58,251 bases of DNA from positions 1 through 58,251 of the forward strand of contig JAJXYI010000470.1 of assembly GCA_021780625.1 (NCBI GenBank). The letters run 5' to 3'. This DNA is from a bacterium. GTDB lineage: Bacteria; Verrucomicrobiota; Verrucomicrobiae; Opitutales; Opitutaceae. Numbering within the stretch: position 1 is the stretch's first letter; every line of letters starts with the position of its first letter. The notes beneath the pieces were generated by a model. That model worked only from the letters and a program-made list of their open reading frames with translations, was not told where the DNA came from and searched no databases. Position numbers and translations under genes: made by a program. This document shows, piece by piece, positions 32,723-43,326 of the stretch.

Positions 32723-32832
32723 AAAATGGGAGCGGGGGTTAACACCCAGAACGGGTAGGGAATGAACCGGGGCGGAAATCGCTTCACGGAGGGGAAGATA
32801 ATTCCGATCATCCGATTGGGAACCCTCCCTCC

Positions 32833-33312
32833 GTGAAACAAATATTAGGATACATCATTGCAGGATTTATGACCGCGATCGCCTCGTGGGCGCAGACGAC
32901 GGTGATTGCCCAGCCGATCGCGGACGCCCAGGGCAATGCGGCGTTTGAGATCGTCCGGGTGCTTCGCGTGGAGGGCAAGTGGAAGACCCCGCCGCGTCCG
33001 GGAATGCTTCTTTATCCGGAAGGGCATCAGAAGGCCTATCCGCTCGGGCGGTTTGGCGAGGCGGTGGTCATCGCGTTCGAGTACAACGGGAGTTACCAGC
33101 ATTGGTGGGGGTATCACGTGTACAACGGGTACATCCCGGGTCTCAACGGTGAGGCGCTCGGGGATCTGATCCAGGAGGTGGTGCACAAGGCGGCGCCCGC
33201 CGCGCCGGTGTCCCCGTTGGCGGCGAAACCGCGTGAGACCCTGGTGCAGCAGGACGCCAAACTCACCGTGCCTGAGATTGGCCGGCTGCGGAGTCTCAAT
33301 CCCAAGCTTTGA
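32833..33312 (+). CDS. Secreted protein of unknown function
   Basis: I do not recognise this 159-residue protein. GTG 32833 starts MKQILGYIIAGFMTAIASWAQ, a signal peptide with cleavage near residue 20. The mature part has two similar strand-turn segments, AAFEIVRVLRVEGKWKTPPRPGMLLYPEG and AVVIAFEYNGSYQHWWGYHVYNGYIPG, rich in aromatic residues, then a polar tail that ends RSLNPKL and has an Ala-Pro stretch. No Cys, no enzyme motif. It is followed by a GC hairpin in the convergent gap to gdhA. The gene may be real but lineage-limited. Confidence 0.7.
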   Translation: MKQILGYIIAGFMTAIASWAQTTVIAQPIADAQGNAAFEIVRVLRVEGKWKTPPRPGMLLYPEGHQKAYPLGRFGEAVVIAFEYNGSYQHWWGYHVYNGYIPGLNGEALGDLIQEVVHKAAPAAPVSPLAAKPRETLVQQDAKLTVPEIGRLRSLNPKL

Positions 33313-33321
33313 CGCGAGGGT

Positions 33322-33348
33322 CGGCGCCGGGCTGTGGCCGCGGCGCCG
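33322..33348. terminator. Possible bidirectional terminator hairpin
   Basis: CGGCGCCG occurs at 33322-33329 and 33341-33348; the copies are self-complementary and can pair across 11 bases. It lies between two convergent genes. AAAA follows on the plus strand but no T-run, so support is positional only. Confidence 0.35.
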
Positions 33349-33360
33349 TACGCACGAAAA

Positions 33361-34635
33361 TCAAGGGAACAGTCCCCTTCGCTGCTTGGCCTCGGCCACA
33401 CGCGCGATGCCGAGGGTCTGGGCCGCGAGCCTGCGACTGAACTTGTATTTTCGCTTCTGGTAATCGACCGCCTCTTTGGCGCTGTCCAGGATTGCGTAGA
33501 GCTTCGCGATCACTTCATCGCGGGTCCAATAGAAGTTCTGCAGGTTCTGCAGCCACTCGAAGTACGAGACGATGACGCCCCCAGAGTTGCACATCAGGTC
33601 GGGAATCACTTCGATATCGTCGCGCTCGTCGATGACTGCGTCGGCCTGGTTCGTGGTGGGACCGTTGGCGCCCTCCGCGAGGATCCTGCAACGCAGGCGA
33701 CGCGCGACCTCGGGGGTGATCACGCGCTCGAGGGCGCAAGGCGCGAGGACGGTGCACTCGAGGCCCAGCAACTCGTCGTTGCCGATTGCGTCGCCGCCAT
33801 CGAAATCGCGAAGCACGCGATTGTATTTCACGTAATCGACGGCTTTTTCGATGTTGATGCCGGACGCATTGTAGATGCCCGTGGTGTAATCGGAGATGGC
33901 AATGATCCGGAGGCCCTGCTTGGAAAGGGCGAGGGCGGTCTCGCTGCCGACGTTGCCAAAACCCTGGATCGCCACGGTGGCCTGGGAGTGCGGGATGCCG
34001 AGATCCTTAAGGTAACGCGTCACGAGGTAGGCGACCCCCGCGCCAGTGGCTTCGCGGCGTCCGGCGGAACCGCCGACGGAAATCGGTTTCCCGGTGACGA
34101 CCGCAGGTTCGACGTGGCCGCTGTGGCTGGAAAACGTATCCATCATCCAGGCCATCACCTGTTCGTTGGTGCCGACATCAGGAGCGGGGATATCGAGGTG
34201 GGGTCCGATGAATGGAATGAGCTCCTGCATGTAGCGCCGGGCCAGCCGTTCGAGTTCGCCCTCGGAGAGGGCGCTGGGATTGACGATGACGCCGCCCTTG
34301 GCTCCGCCGAAGGGGAGGCCGACCAGGGCGCACTTCCAGCTCATCCACATGGCAAGCGCGGCGACTTCGCCGATGGTGACATCCTGGTGAAAGCGGATGC
34401 CGCCCTTGGCGGGGCCGTTGGTGAGGCTGTGTTGGACGCGGTACCCTTCGAACACCGTGACAGAACCGTCATCGCGGCGAATCGGGAGAGCCATGGCCAT
34501 GCAGCGGCGGGGGTATTTGGTGCGATCGCGGAGGTCTTCGGGGAGATTGATGGCGTCGGCGGCTCGATCGAACTGCCGGCATGCCATGATGAAGACCTCG
34601 GAATTATAGAGGTTGGAAACAATGACCTTCGACAT
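33361..34635 (-). CDS. gdhA: Glutamate dehydrogenase (Glu/Leu/Phe/Val family)
   Basis: A 424-residue enzyme that interconverts glutamate and 2-oxoglutarate plus ammonia. Seen: NGPAKGGIRFHQDVT (substrate-binding Lys), MSWKCALVGLPFGGAKGGV with the catalytic Lys, PAPDVGTNEQVMAWMMDT, the Rossmann motif IQGFGNVGSETA, and a C-terminal EGANGPTTNQAD and NSGGVIVSYFEW. These fit the hexameric GDH group. The coenzyme (NAD or NADP) is not clear. I start at ATG 34635 (MSKVIVSNLYNSEVF); the frame continues to 34680. It is divergent from the next gene across 128 bases that hold an inverted repeat. The gene symbol is a family-level choice. Confidence 0.92.
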   Translation of the reverse strand: MSKVIVSNLYNSEVFIMACRQFDRAADAINLPEDLRDRTKYPRRCMAMALPIRRDDGSVTVFEGYRVQHSLTNGPAKGGIRFHQDVTIGEVAALAMWMSWKCALVGLPFGGAKGGVIVNPSALSEGELERLARRYMQELIPFIGPHLDIPAPDVGTNEQVMAWMMDTFSSHSGHVEPAVVTGKPISVGGSAGRREATGAGVAYLVTRYLKDLGIPHSQATVAIQGFGNVGSETALALSKQGLRIIAISDYTTGIYNASGINIEKAVDYVKYNRVLRDFDGGDAIGNDELLGLECTVLAPCALERVITPEVARRLRCRILAEGANGPTTNQADAVIDERDDIEVIPDLMCNSGGVIVSYFEWLQNLQNFYWTRDEVIAKLYAILDSAKEAVDYQKRKYKFSRRLAAQTLGIARVAEAKQRRGLFP

Positions 34636-34684
34636 GGAGGTTTTTGAAAGGACGATGCTCCGGCGTGAGGGATGGGGCAATTCG

Positions 34685-34727
34685 CCACCGATAAGTGGTT
34701 GTACGGTTGAAGCATGTGCATCGGTGG
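34685..34727. repeat. Inverted repeat in the gdhA divergent region
   Basis: CCACCGAT (34685-34692) and ATCGGTGG (34720-34727) are exact complements 27 bases apart, in the gap between gdhA and the divergent two-TM gene. It could be a two-half-site operator or a leader hairpin. No known box was recognised. Confidence 0.4.
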
Positions 34728-34763
34728 TTGAAAAAACGCCGAATTGGGAAATGACTCGGGGCG

Positions 34764-36182
34764 ATGAGCGAACTCCAGCAACAAGCGACCGTGTGGCTGC
34801 TGAAGAAAGCGACTGGGGTGGTGGGGATCCTTGTGATCATCCTGGGCGCTGCCGGCGTGTGGAGTTACCTTCGTGATACGGTGAACCTGGAAGGTCGGCG
34901 GCAGGAGGTCATGCAGGTGCTGACAGGGGAACGTCATCGGCTGATGGAGGCGCGGGCGAAAGTGGTTGAGCGCAAGGCGGCCGAGGAGAAGGAGAGGCAG
35001 CTGGAGACGGACCGAAGTGCGACGGCGACTCGTGCGCTGCGGACCCTTGGCGAACTCGAGAGCCCGCTGGAGCGGTGGTTTGGTTTGGGGCGGGAACCGC
35101 AAGGCTTTGCCGCGCGCAAGACTGCGCTTCAGAAGATTCGCGCGGCTTCGGAGGCGCGGGTACGGCAATTGAGCGAGGATTTGAAACTCGAGGATTACAC
35201 GATCGAGGGGCTCGATGTCGCCGTCGGCAAGGTCGACCGTCGCGTGGGCCTGCTGCAATCGTCGGAGCCCGCGGTGGTGCGTTATCTTCGTGCGGCGTGG
35301 GAGCGCACGCGCACCTATGTGTTGACGGCGCTGGCGGCGTGGCTACTCGGGCCGTTACTTGGGAAGCTGTTGTTGTATTTCGTGGTTGCTCCGCCTGTGT
35401 CGCGCGCGAAACCGATCAAATTTTCCGAGGCGTTGTCGACGGGCGTGCAGGTATCCGGTTCGAGCGCCGCGCTGGATGTCGGGCTGGGGGAGGGGGAGTT
35501 GTTGCGGGTGAAAGAGGTCTTTCTGCAGGCGAGCGACGAGGGCCTGAGCAAACACATGCGGTGGATGTTCGATTGGCGGATACCGTTTGCTAGCTGGGCG
35601 TGTCGGCTGGTCGAGCTGATCGAGCTGCGCCATCCGGGGGGCGGCGGCGAATATCGCGTGACGATTGCGTCGTCGGAGGAATCGTCCACGGAGTTTGCCC
35701 TAGTCACGGTTCCGGAGGGCGACTCGCTGATCGTGCGTCCGTGGTTTCTCGCGGGCGTCGTGCTGTCGCAAGGACGGCGGTTGAAGATACGGAGGAGGTG
35801 GGTGTTGGCGCGATGGCAGGCCTGGATGACGCTGCAATTCCGCTTTTTTGAGTTCGAGGGACCCTGCCGGCTCGTGTTGGCGGGATCGCGGGGGATTCGG
35901 GTGGAGACGCTGGCGCTGCCACTGGACCGCATGACGACCCGGGATCCGGCGCGACGTGCGAACCAGCAGGCGATCATCGGATTCACGCCTGGGCTCGAAT
36001 ATCGTCCGGTGAGGGCCGAAACCTTTTGGGCCTATTACCGGGGCATGAATCCGCTGTTCGACGAGCTGTTCGTGGGACGGGGGATCTTCCTCTGTCAGGC
36101 GAGTGCGGGAGGCCGGGTGCAGTCGGGTGCGCGCTTTTGGCAGCTTCTTTGGAGAGGAATCCGGCGCGCGGTCGGACTTTGA
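34764..36182 (+). CDS. Two-TM coiled-coil protein with possible AIM24-like domain
   Basis: A 472-residue protein without firm family. Seen: a first membrane helix (about 18-37, GVVGILVIILGAAGVW), a charged coiled-coil (about 44-95, many Glu/Arg/Ala), a second helix (about 185-212, VLTALAAWLLGPLLGKLLLYFVV), then a mostly beta C-terminal half. There, VTVPEGDSLIVRPWFLAGVV and FRFFEFEGPCRLVLAGSRGIRVETL are reminiscent of AIM24/TIGR00266 proteins, a double-psi-like beta fold of unclear role. I put this forward as tentative. The gene ends 10 bases from tyrS on the opposite strand and is divergent from gdhA. Confidence 0.7.
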   Translation: MSELQQQATVWLLKKATGVVGILVIILGAAGVWSYLRDTVNLEGRRQEVMQVLTGERHRLMEARAKVVERKAAEEKERQLETDRSATATRALRTLGELESPLERWFGLGREPQGFAARKTALQKIRAASEARVRQLSEDLKLEDYTIEGLDVAVGKVDRRVGLLQSSEPAVVRYLRAAWERTRTYVLTALAAWLLGPLLGKLLLYFVVAPPVSRAKPIKFSEALSTGVQVSGSSAALDVGLGEGELLRVKEVFLQASDEGLSKHMRWMFDWRIPFASWACRLVELIELRHPGGGGEYRVTIASSEESSTEFALVTVPEGDSLIVRPWFLAGVVLSQGRRLKIRRRWVLARWQAWMTLQFRFFEFEGPCRLVLAGSRGIRVETLALPLDRMTTRDPARRANQQAIIGFTPGLEYRPVRAETFWAYYRGMNPLFDELFVGRGIFLCQASAGGRVQSGARFWQLLWRGIRRAVGL

Positions 36183-36192
36183 CGACCGCGTA

Positions 36193-37473
36193 TCAGGCGG
36201 CGGTGAGCACGGCGTAGTTGCGCTTGCCCTTGCGGAGAAGCAGATACTTTCCGAAGAGCAGGTCAGTGGTGGTCGCCTGCCGGGCGACTTCGCCGATGCG
36301 GACATTGTTCAGATAGATGCCGCCGGATTCGAGGTCCTTGCGGGCCTGTCCCTTCGAGGGGGCCAGCTTGGCGTGGACGACGAGATCGATCACGGAAATC
36401 CCGGAACCCTGCAGCCGCGCAAGATCGAGAGGCAGGGTGGGGATTTCTCCGACGACGTCGCGGAAGAGGTCTTCGGAAATGCCCTCCAGACCGCCGCCGA
36501 ACATGATCTCGCTGGCGCGACGGGCATCGGCACAGGCGGACTCCCCGTGGACGAGCGTGGTGAGCTCGCGGGCGAGGGCTTTTTGGGCGCTGCGTAAACC
36601 GGGACTGGCCAGAAGCTCGGCGGCGAGGGCATCGATTTCCTCCTTGGAAAGGAAGGTGAGAACCTTGAGCAGCTTGATGACGTCGGCGTCCTCGGACTGA
36701 ATGAAGAATTGGTAAAATCGATACGGGCTGGTGCGCTTGGGGTCGAGGAAGACGGCGCCGGACGCGGATTTGCCGTACTTAGTGCCGTCGGACTTCGTGA
36801 GCAGCGGGAAGACGAGGCCCCATACGGTGGCGTTCAGCTTGCGGCGGCAGAGTTCGGTCCCGGCGGTGATGTTGCCCCACTGGTCGGTGGCGCCGACCTG
36901 GAGTTCGCAGCCGAAAGTCTTCCGGAGGTGATAAAAATCATAGCCCTGGAGTAGCATATAGCTGAACTCCGTGTAACTGATGCCGTTTTCGCGGTCCTCC
37001 ATGCGGGCGCGTACCGATTCCTTGGCAACCATCCAATTGACGGTGAAATGTTTTCCGACATCGCGGAGGAATTCCAGGAAGCTGATGCCAGCGAACCAGT
37101 CGGCGTTGTTGACGAGTCGGGCGGGATTTGAAGCGACGGTGAAGTCGAGGAACTTGGAGAGCTGGGCCTTGATGCAGGAGATGTTATGCTCGACGAGGTC
37201 GGCCGTTTGAAGCTGCCGCTCGCTGGATTTGCCGGAAGGGTCGCCGATCATGCCCGTGGCGCCGCCCGCGAGCGCGATGGGGTGGTGCCCTGCGAGCTGG
37301 AATCGGCGCAGCGCGAGCAGGGGCACGAGGTTGCCGACATGGAGAGAGTCGGCGGTCGGGTCGAAGCCGCAATACAGCGCGGTCGGACTGCTTGCGAGAC
37401 GCTGCGAGAGCGCCCCGAAATCCGTACAGTCGGCCGAGAGGCCGCGCCATTGGAGGTCTTCGAGGATGTTCAT
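36193..37473 (-). CDS. tyrS: Tyrosyl-tRNA synthetase
   Basis: The enzyme charges tRNA-Tyr. The 426 residues show the HIGH-type motif as HVGN (45-48) in CGFDPTADSLHVGNLVPL, the KMSKS-type loop as KYGKS, the QWGNITAG block and a C-terminal S4 RNA-binding domain (APSKGQARKDLESGGIYLNNVRIG). Start ATG 37473 is the natural one (MNILEDLQWRGL). No T-box leader was seen in the 210-base gap to the peroxiredoxin gene; that gap holds a GC hairpin (37535-37554) of unknown role. Confidence 0.97.
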   Translation of the reverse strand: MNILEDLQWRGLSADCTDFGALSQRLASSPTALYCGFDPTADSLHVGNLVPLLALRRFQLAGHHPIALAGGATGMIGDPSGKSSERQLQTADLVEHNISCIKAQLSKFLDFTVASNPARLVNNADWFAGISFLEFLRDVGKHFTVNWMVAKESVRARMEDRENGISYTEFSYMLLQGYDFYHLRKTFGCELQVGATDQWGNITAGTELCRRKLNATVWGLVFPLLTKSDGTKYGKSASGAVFLDPKRTSPYRFYQFFIQSEDADVIKLLKVLTFLSKEEIDALAAELLASPGLRSAQKALARELTTLVHGESACADARRASEIMFGGGLEGISEDLFRDVVGEIPTLPLDLARLQGSGISVIDLVVHAKLAPSKGQARKDLESGGIYLNNVRIGEVARQATTTDLLFGKYLLLRKGKRNYAVLTAA

Positions 37474-37683
37474 CGTTGGAAGGGCGGGTGATACACGCAG
37501 CCCAGCGCGCCAGTCAACGGCGCTTTATGATCCGGCGCCGCGGTCGCGCGGCGTGCTGTTACCCATCACCCGGGAGCCAAAATCCATTTGCGCGCGGCCA
37601 AATCCGGCCTGTAGTTTAGCGGTTCATCCCGGGGCTTCGTGCAAGCGCGGCGCCGGGGCTCCTAACCTCATTCCTTGTTCATC

Positions 37684-38157
37684 ATGCCCATTCACGTTGG
37701 TTCCAAGGCTCCCGATTTCACTCTCAAGGCAAAGGTTGCCGACGGTCTCAAGGACGTCCGTCTCAGCGATAATTTCGGCAAAAAACAGACGGTGCTCCTC
37801 TTCTTCCCCCTGGCGTTCACCGGCGTGTGCACGCAGGAAATGTGCGATATCTCCAACGGCCTGGCGGGTTACTCGGGCCTCAACGCCGAGGTCTACGGGA
37901 TCAGCGTGGACAGCCCCTTTTCGCAGGAGGCGTGGGCCAAGCAGAACAAGATCGGCGTGACGCTGCTGTCCGATTTGAACAAGACCGTGACGAAGGCCTA
38001 CGACGTGGTCTTCCCTAATCTCGCGGGTGTCGGCGACACCAGCGCCCGGGCGGCGTTCGTGATCGGCGTGGATGGCGTCGTGAAGTATGCCGAGCAAACG
38101 CCCTCGCCCAAGGATCTCCCGAATTTCGAGGCGGTGAAGGCCGCCCTCGCCAAGTAG
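37684..38157 (+). CDS. Thiol peroxidase / AhpC-TSA family peroxiredoxin
   Basis: A 157-residue peroxiredoxin. The conserved active-site stretch is FFPLAFTGVCTQEMC with peroxidatic Cys49 preceded by Thr46, and a second Cys54 five residues later that might serve as resolving Cys. VYGISVDSPFSQEAWA and the RAAFVIGVDGVVKYAE block are usual for AhpE/BCP-like members. It reduces hydroperoxides using thioredoxin or a similar donor. ATG 37684 fits the family N-terminus (MPIHVGSKAPDFTL). The aconitase gene, a known oxidant-sensitive enzyme, follows by about 100 bases on the same strand. Confidence 0.92.
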   Translation: MPIHVGSKAPDFTLKAKVADGLKDVRLSDNFGKKQTVLLFFPLAFTGVCTQEMCDISNGLAGYSGLNAEVYGISVDSPFSQEAWAKQNKIGVTLLSDLNKTVTKAYDVVFPNLAGVGDTSARAAFVIGVDGVVKYAEQTPSPKDLPNFEAVKAALAK

Positions 38158-38259
38158 GCATAAAGCCTCCCGGTCCGTCACCCTGTCATGACGAATCGCG
38201 GCGTCGCCAGCCCTGTCGGCGCAGGCGCCGCTCCGTCATCCCAACCGCACAATCTCTTC

Positions 38260-40965
<2,706 letters not shown>

Positions 40966-40986
40966 ATTGCGATGGTTTCACCAGGG

Positions 40987-41020
40987 ACCCGGGCAAGGAA
41001 TCCCAACACCTTCCCCGGGT
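40987..41020 (+). terminator. Hairpin after acnA
   Basis: ACCCGGG-C-AAGG (40987-40998) pairs with CCTT-C-CCCGGGT (41009-41020) with one C-C mismatch and a 10-base loop. TCTGATCTTG follows; the T content is low, so terminator is likely but not certain. Confidence 0.45.
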
Positions 41021-41077
41021 TCTGATCTTGCGTCCCCCCTGCGTCTGGAGTCCGATCTGCCCCCGCTTCATTTGACC

Positions 41078-41593
41078 ATGGCCGACACAGTCAAGCCCAC
41101 GTTCCTCGTCGATGCCTACGCCGATCCGGTACTGATCCGGATTGAAGGACGCGCGTCGTTTCAGAACTCGGCCAGCCTCAGGGATTTCATCTCCGAGATG
41201 GTGCGTCAGGGGAAGCGTCGCCTCGTGATCGACTTCCAGCAGTGCACGAGCATGGACAGCACCTTTCTCGGTGTGCTGGCCGGAGCGGCCCTGGAACTGC
41301 GCAAACAGCAGCCCGCGGGCAGCCTCGTGCTCGCCAGGATGAGTCCCCGCAACCTGGAGCTTGTGCGAAACCTTGGCTTGCACCGGCTCCTGACGATCGA
41401 CGCAGGGGAGGCCGCGCTGAACCTGAACTCGACTTCGGCCACGCCTCTCGCGAAATCGGCGGAGATGACCGAAATCGAGCACGCAAGACTCGTGCTCGAG
41501 GCGCACGAAAACTTGGTCACCGCAAACGAGAGCAACCAGAGTAAGTTTCAGGACGTGCTGACCTTCCTTCGCAGTCGGGTTCAGCAGGGGTGA
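41078..41593 (+). CDS. STAS-domain anti-sigma factor antagonist
   Basis: A 171-residue protein. The N-terminal two thirds form a STAS domain: LIRIEGRASFQNSASLRDF, RRLVIDFQQCTSMDSTFLGVLAG and LELVRNLGLHRLLTID. Ser61 in the MDSTFLG turn is at the place phosphorylated in SpoIIAA/RsbV. The tail (about 125-171) is helical and not part of STAS. The GAF-SpoIIE phosphatase gene begins 215 bases downstream, so phosphatase and antagonist probably work as a pair that frees or traps an anti-sigma factor. No RsbW-type kinase or sigma factor is encoded beside them. Confidence 0.88.
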   Translation: MADTVKPTFLVDAYADPVLIRIEGRASFQNSASLRDFISEMVRQGKRRLVIDFQQCTSMDSTFLGVLAGAALELRKQQPAGSLVLARMSPRNLELVRNLGLHRLLTIDAGEAALNLNSTSATPLAKSAEMTEIEHARLVLEAHENLVTANESNQSKFQDVLTFLRSRVQQG

Positions 41594-41601
41594 GGGAAAG
41601 G

Positions 41602-41624
41602 AGCGCGCAACGGGCTTGCGCGCT
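41602..41624 (+). terminator. Hairpin after the STAS gene
   Basis: AGCGCGCAA (41602-41610) and TTGCGCGCT (41616-41624) form a perfect 9-bp stem with loop CGGGC, 8 bases past the STAS stop. No T-run follows, so it may reduce rather than end read-through into the phosphatase gene. Confidence 0.45.
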
Positions 41625-41808
41625 GGAAATCGCCGCTTCATCACTCGTTTGCAAATACCGCGGAGTGCAGACCGTTTCCCAGATTCGATGAATTCCGCGA
41701 CGCCGTTCCCTTCACGTACCCGATGCGATCCAATTCCGACATGACTTCGCTCGAGCCCCAGGGAAACGCCGGTGCGCCGAGGTGGATGCCACTACGGGAG
41801 GGCGGGCA

Positions 41809-43248
41809 ATGACGCTGAGTATCCTGCTCTATTCGCTGGTGGCCGTGGTCCTGCTGTTCGCGTGGTGGTGGAACCGGCGCGAGGCGCTCCGGCTCGAGGC
41901 GGAAAACGCCCATCTTCAGCAGGAAAAACGTGTGGTTGTGGAATTCATGCACCACATGGCCACGGCCCTGGACGACAGTCCCTCCATGGAGCTGCTCATG
42001 CAGCGGATTGTCCGCGCCGCGCTCGACAGCACGGGCGCCACCTCCGCCTGCCTGTACGAGCGATCGTCCGACGACCGCCTGCGGGGCGCCGCCGTCGAAG
42101 GGCTCTTCCCGCCGCACCGTCCCATTCCCGACGCGGCCAAGGACCGCCTCAGCACGCGGGCGAAATTCCTGGAGAACGTGTTGCGGTCGGAAACCCTCGC
42201 ATTGGGGGAGGGGATCATAGGGCAGGTTGCGGCGTCCGGGACCGCGGAACTGGTGCGCGAGGCGTCGGAGGACCCGCGCATCGTGCGCCACGACGATCCG
42301 GCGCTCGCGATCCGTTCTTTCATGGCCGTGCCGCTCAGCTTCAACCACCAGTGTTTCGGCGTGCTCGCGCTCGCGAACCCCGCGAACGGGCTGCCTTTTG
42401 GACAGACCGATTTCGAACTGGTGTGCTGGATCGGCGAACAGGCGGCCCTCGCGCTGCACAACGCGGATTTCCTGAATCTTCACATCGAAAAACAGCAGAT
42501 CGACCTGGACCTGGCGCTCGCCAGCAACATCCAGCAGATGATCCTTCCGTCCCGAGCGCCAAAGGCCGCCGGTCTCGACATCGATCTGCGGTATGCCGCG
42601 GCCCAGAAGGTGGGCGGCGATCTGTACGATATCATCGAATACAGCGACGGGCGCCTCGGCGTGGCGGTGGCCGACGTCTCCGGTAAGGGAATACCGGCCT
42701 CCCTGTTGATGGCGATGTGCCGCAGCTACCTGCGCCAGATCGCACCGCGCCACGACTCCCCAAGCCGCGTGCTCATTGAACTCAACCAGACGATGCAGGG
42801 CGACGTGCGGCCCGGGATGTTCGTCACGCTGGTTTATGCGATCATCGATCCCGGTATAGAGATCATCACCTATGCGCGGGCGGGGCACGAACAGCCCCTG
42901 ATGGTGCGGCATGTGGCGGGGGCCGGACACCCGAAGGTCCAGTTTCTCGAGTCGGAGGGCATGCCCATCGGGATGGTGCCCGACGAGCTGTTCGCGGCGA
43001 ACATCTCCGACGGCTGCATCGATTTTCGCACCGGCGACGTATTCATGCTCTACACCGACGGCATTACCGAAGCGCCGAACGAGGAGGACAAGGAGTTTTC
43101 CGGAGCGAGGCTTGCGGACGTGGTGTGCGCGATGCAGGGACGGACCGCGAGCGAGATGAACGACGCGGTGCTGGAGACCGTGGCGCGTTTCGTCGGAACG
43201 CGTACCCAGCGCGATGATTACACCCTGGTGACGGTGAAGCGGCCGTAG
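41809..43248 (+). CDS. Membrane-anchored GAF-SpoIIE (PP2C-type) phosphatase
   Basis: A 479-residue protein from ATG 41809, preceded by GGGAGG, a good ribosome site. It has one N-terminal membrane helix (1-20, LYSLVAVVLLFAWWW), a short coiled linker, a GAF domain (about 45-205, with LGEGIIGQVAASG and RSFMAVPLSFNHQCFGVLALA) and a SpoIIE-type PP2C domain: GGDLYDIIEYSDG, VADVSGKGIPASLLMA, RAGHEQPLMV, LYTDGITEA and DDYTLVTV. It should remove phosphate from a STAS partner, most simply the product of 41078-41593. The GAF ligand is unknown. Confidence 0.92.
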   Translation: MTLSILLYSLVAVVLLFAWWWNRREALRLEAENAHLQQEKRVVVEFMHHMATALDDSPSMELLMQRIVRAALDSTGATSACLYERSSDDRLRGAAVEGLFPPHRPIPDAAKDRLSTRAKFLENVLRSETLALGEGIIGQVAASGTAELVREASEDPRIVRHDDPALAIRSFMAVPLSFNHQCFGVLALANPANGLPFGQTDFELVCWIGEQAALALHNADFLNLHIEKQQIDLDLALASNIQQMILPSRAPKAAGLDIDLRYAAAQKVGGDLYDIIEYSDGRLGVAVADVSGKGIPASLLMAMCRSYLRQIAPRHDSPSRVLIELNQTMQGDVRPGMFVTLVYAIIDPGIEIITYARAGHEQPLMVRHVAGAGHPKVQFLESEGMPIGMVPDELFAANISDGCIDFRTGDVFMLYTDGITEAPNEEDKEFSGARLADVVCAMQGRTASEMNDAVLETVARFVGTRTQRDDYTLVTVKRP

Positions 43249-43326
43249 CCCGGGCGGTGCGCGGCGATGCGCCTCCGCAAAGCGGGGTTGCCTTGGAGCC
43301 CGGGGGCTTTCTCACTGATCGGACGC

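Noticed and set aside
37474..37683. T-box or tRNA-like element upstream of tyrS
   Set aside because: No T-box sequence, no specifier loop and no tRNA-like arms; only a GC hairpin at 37535-37554.
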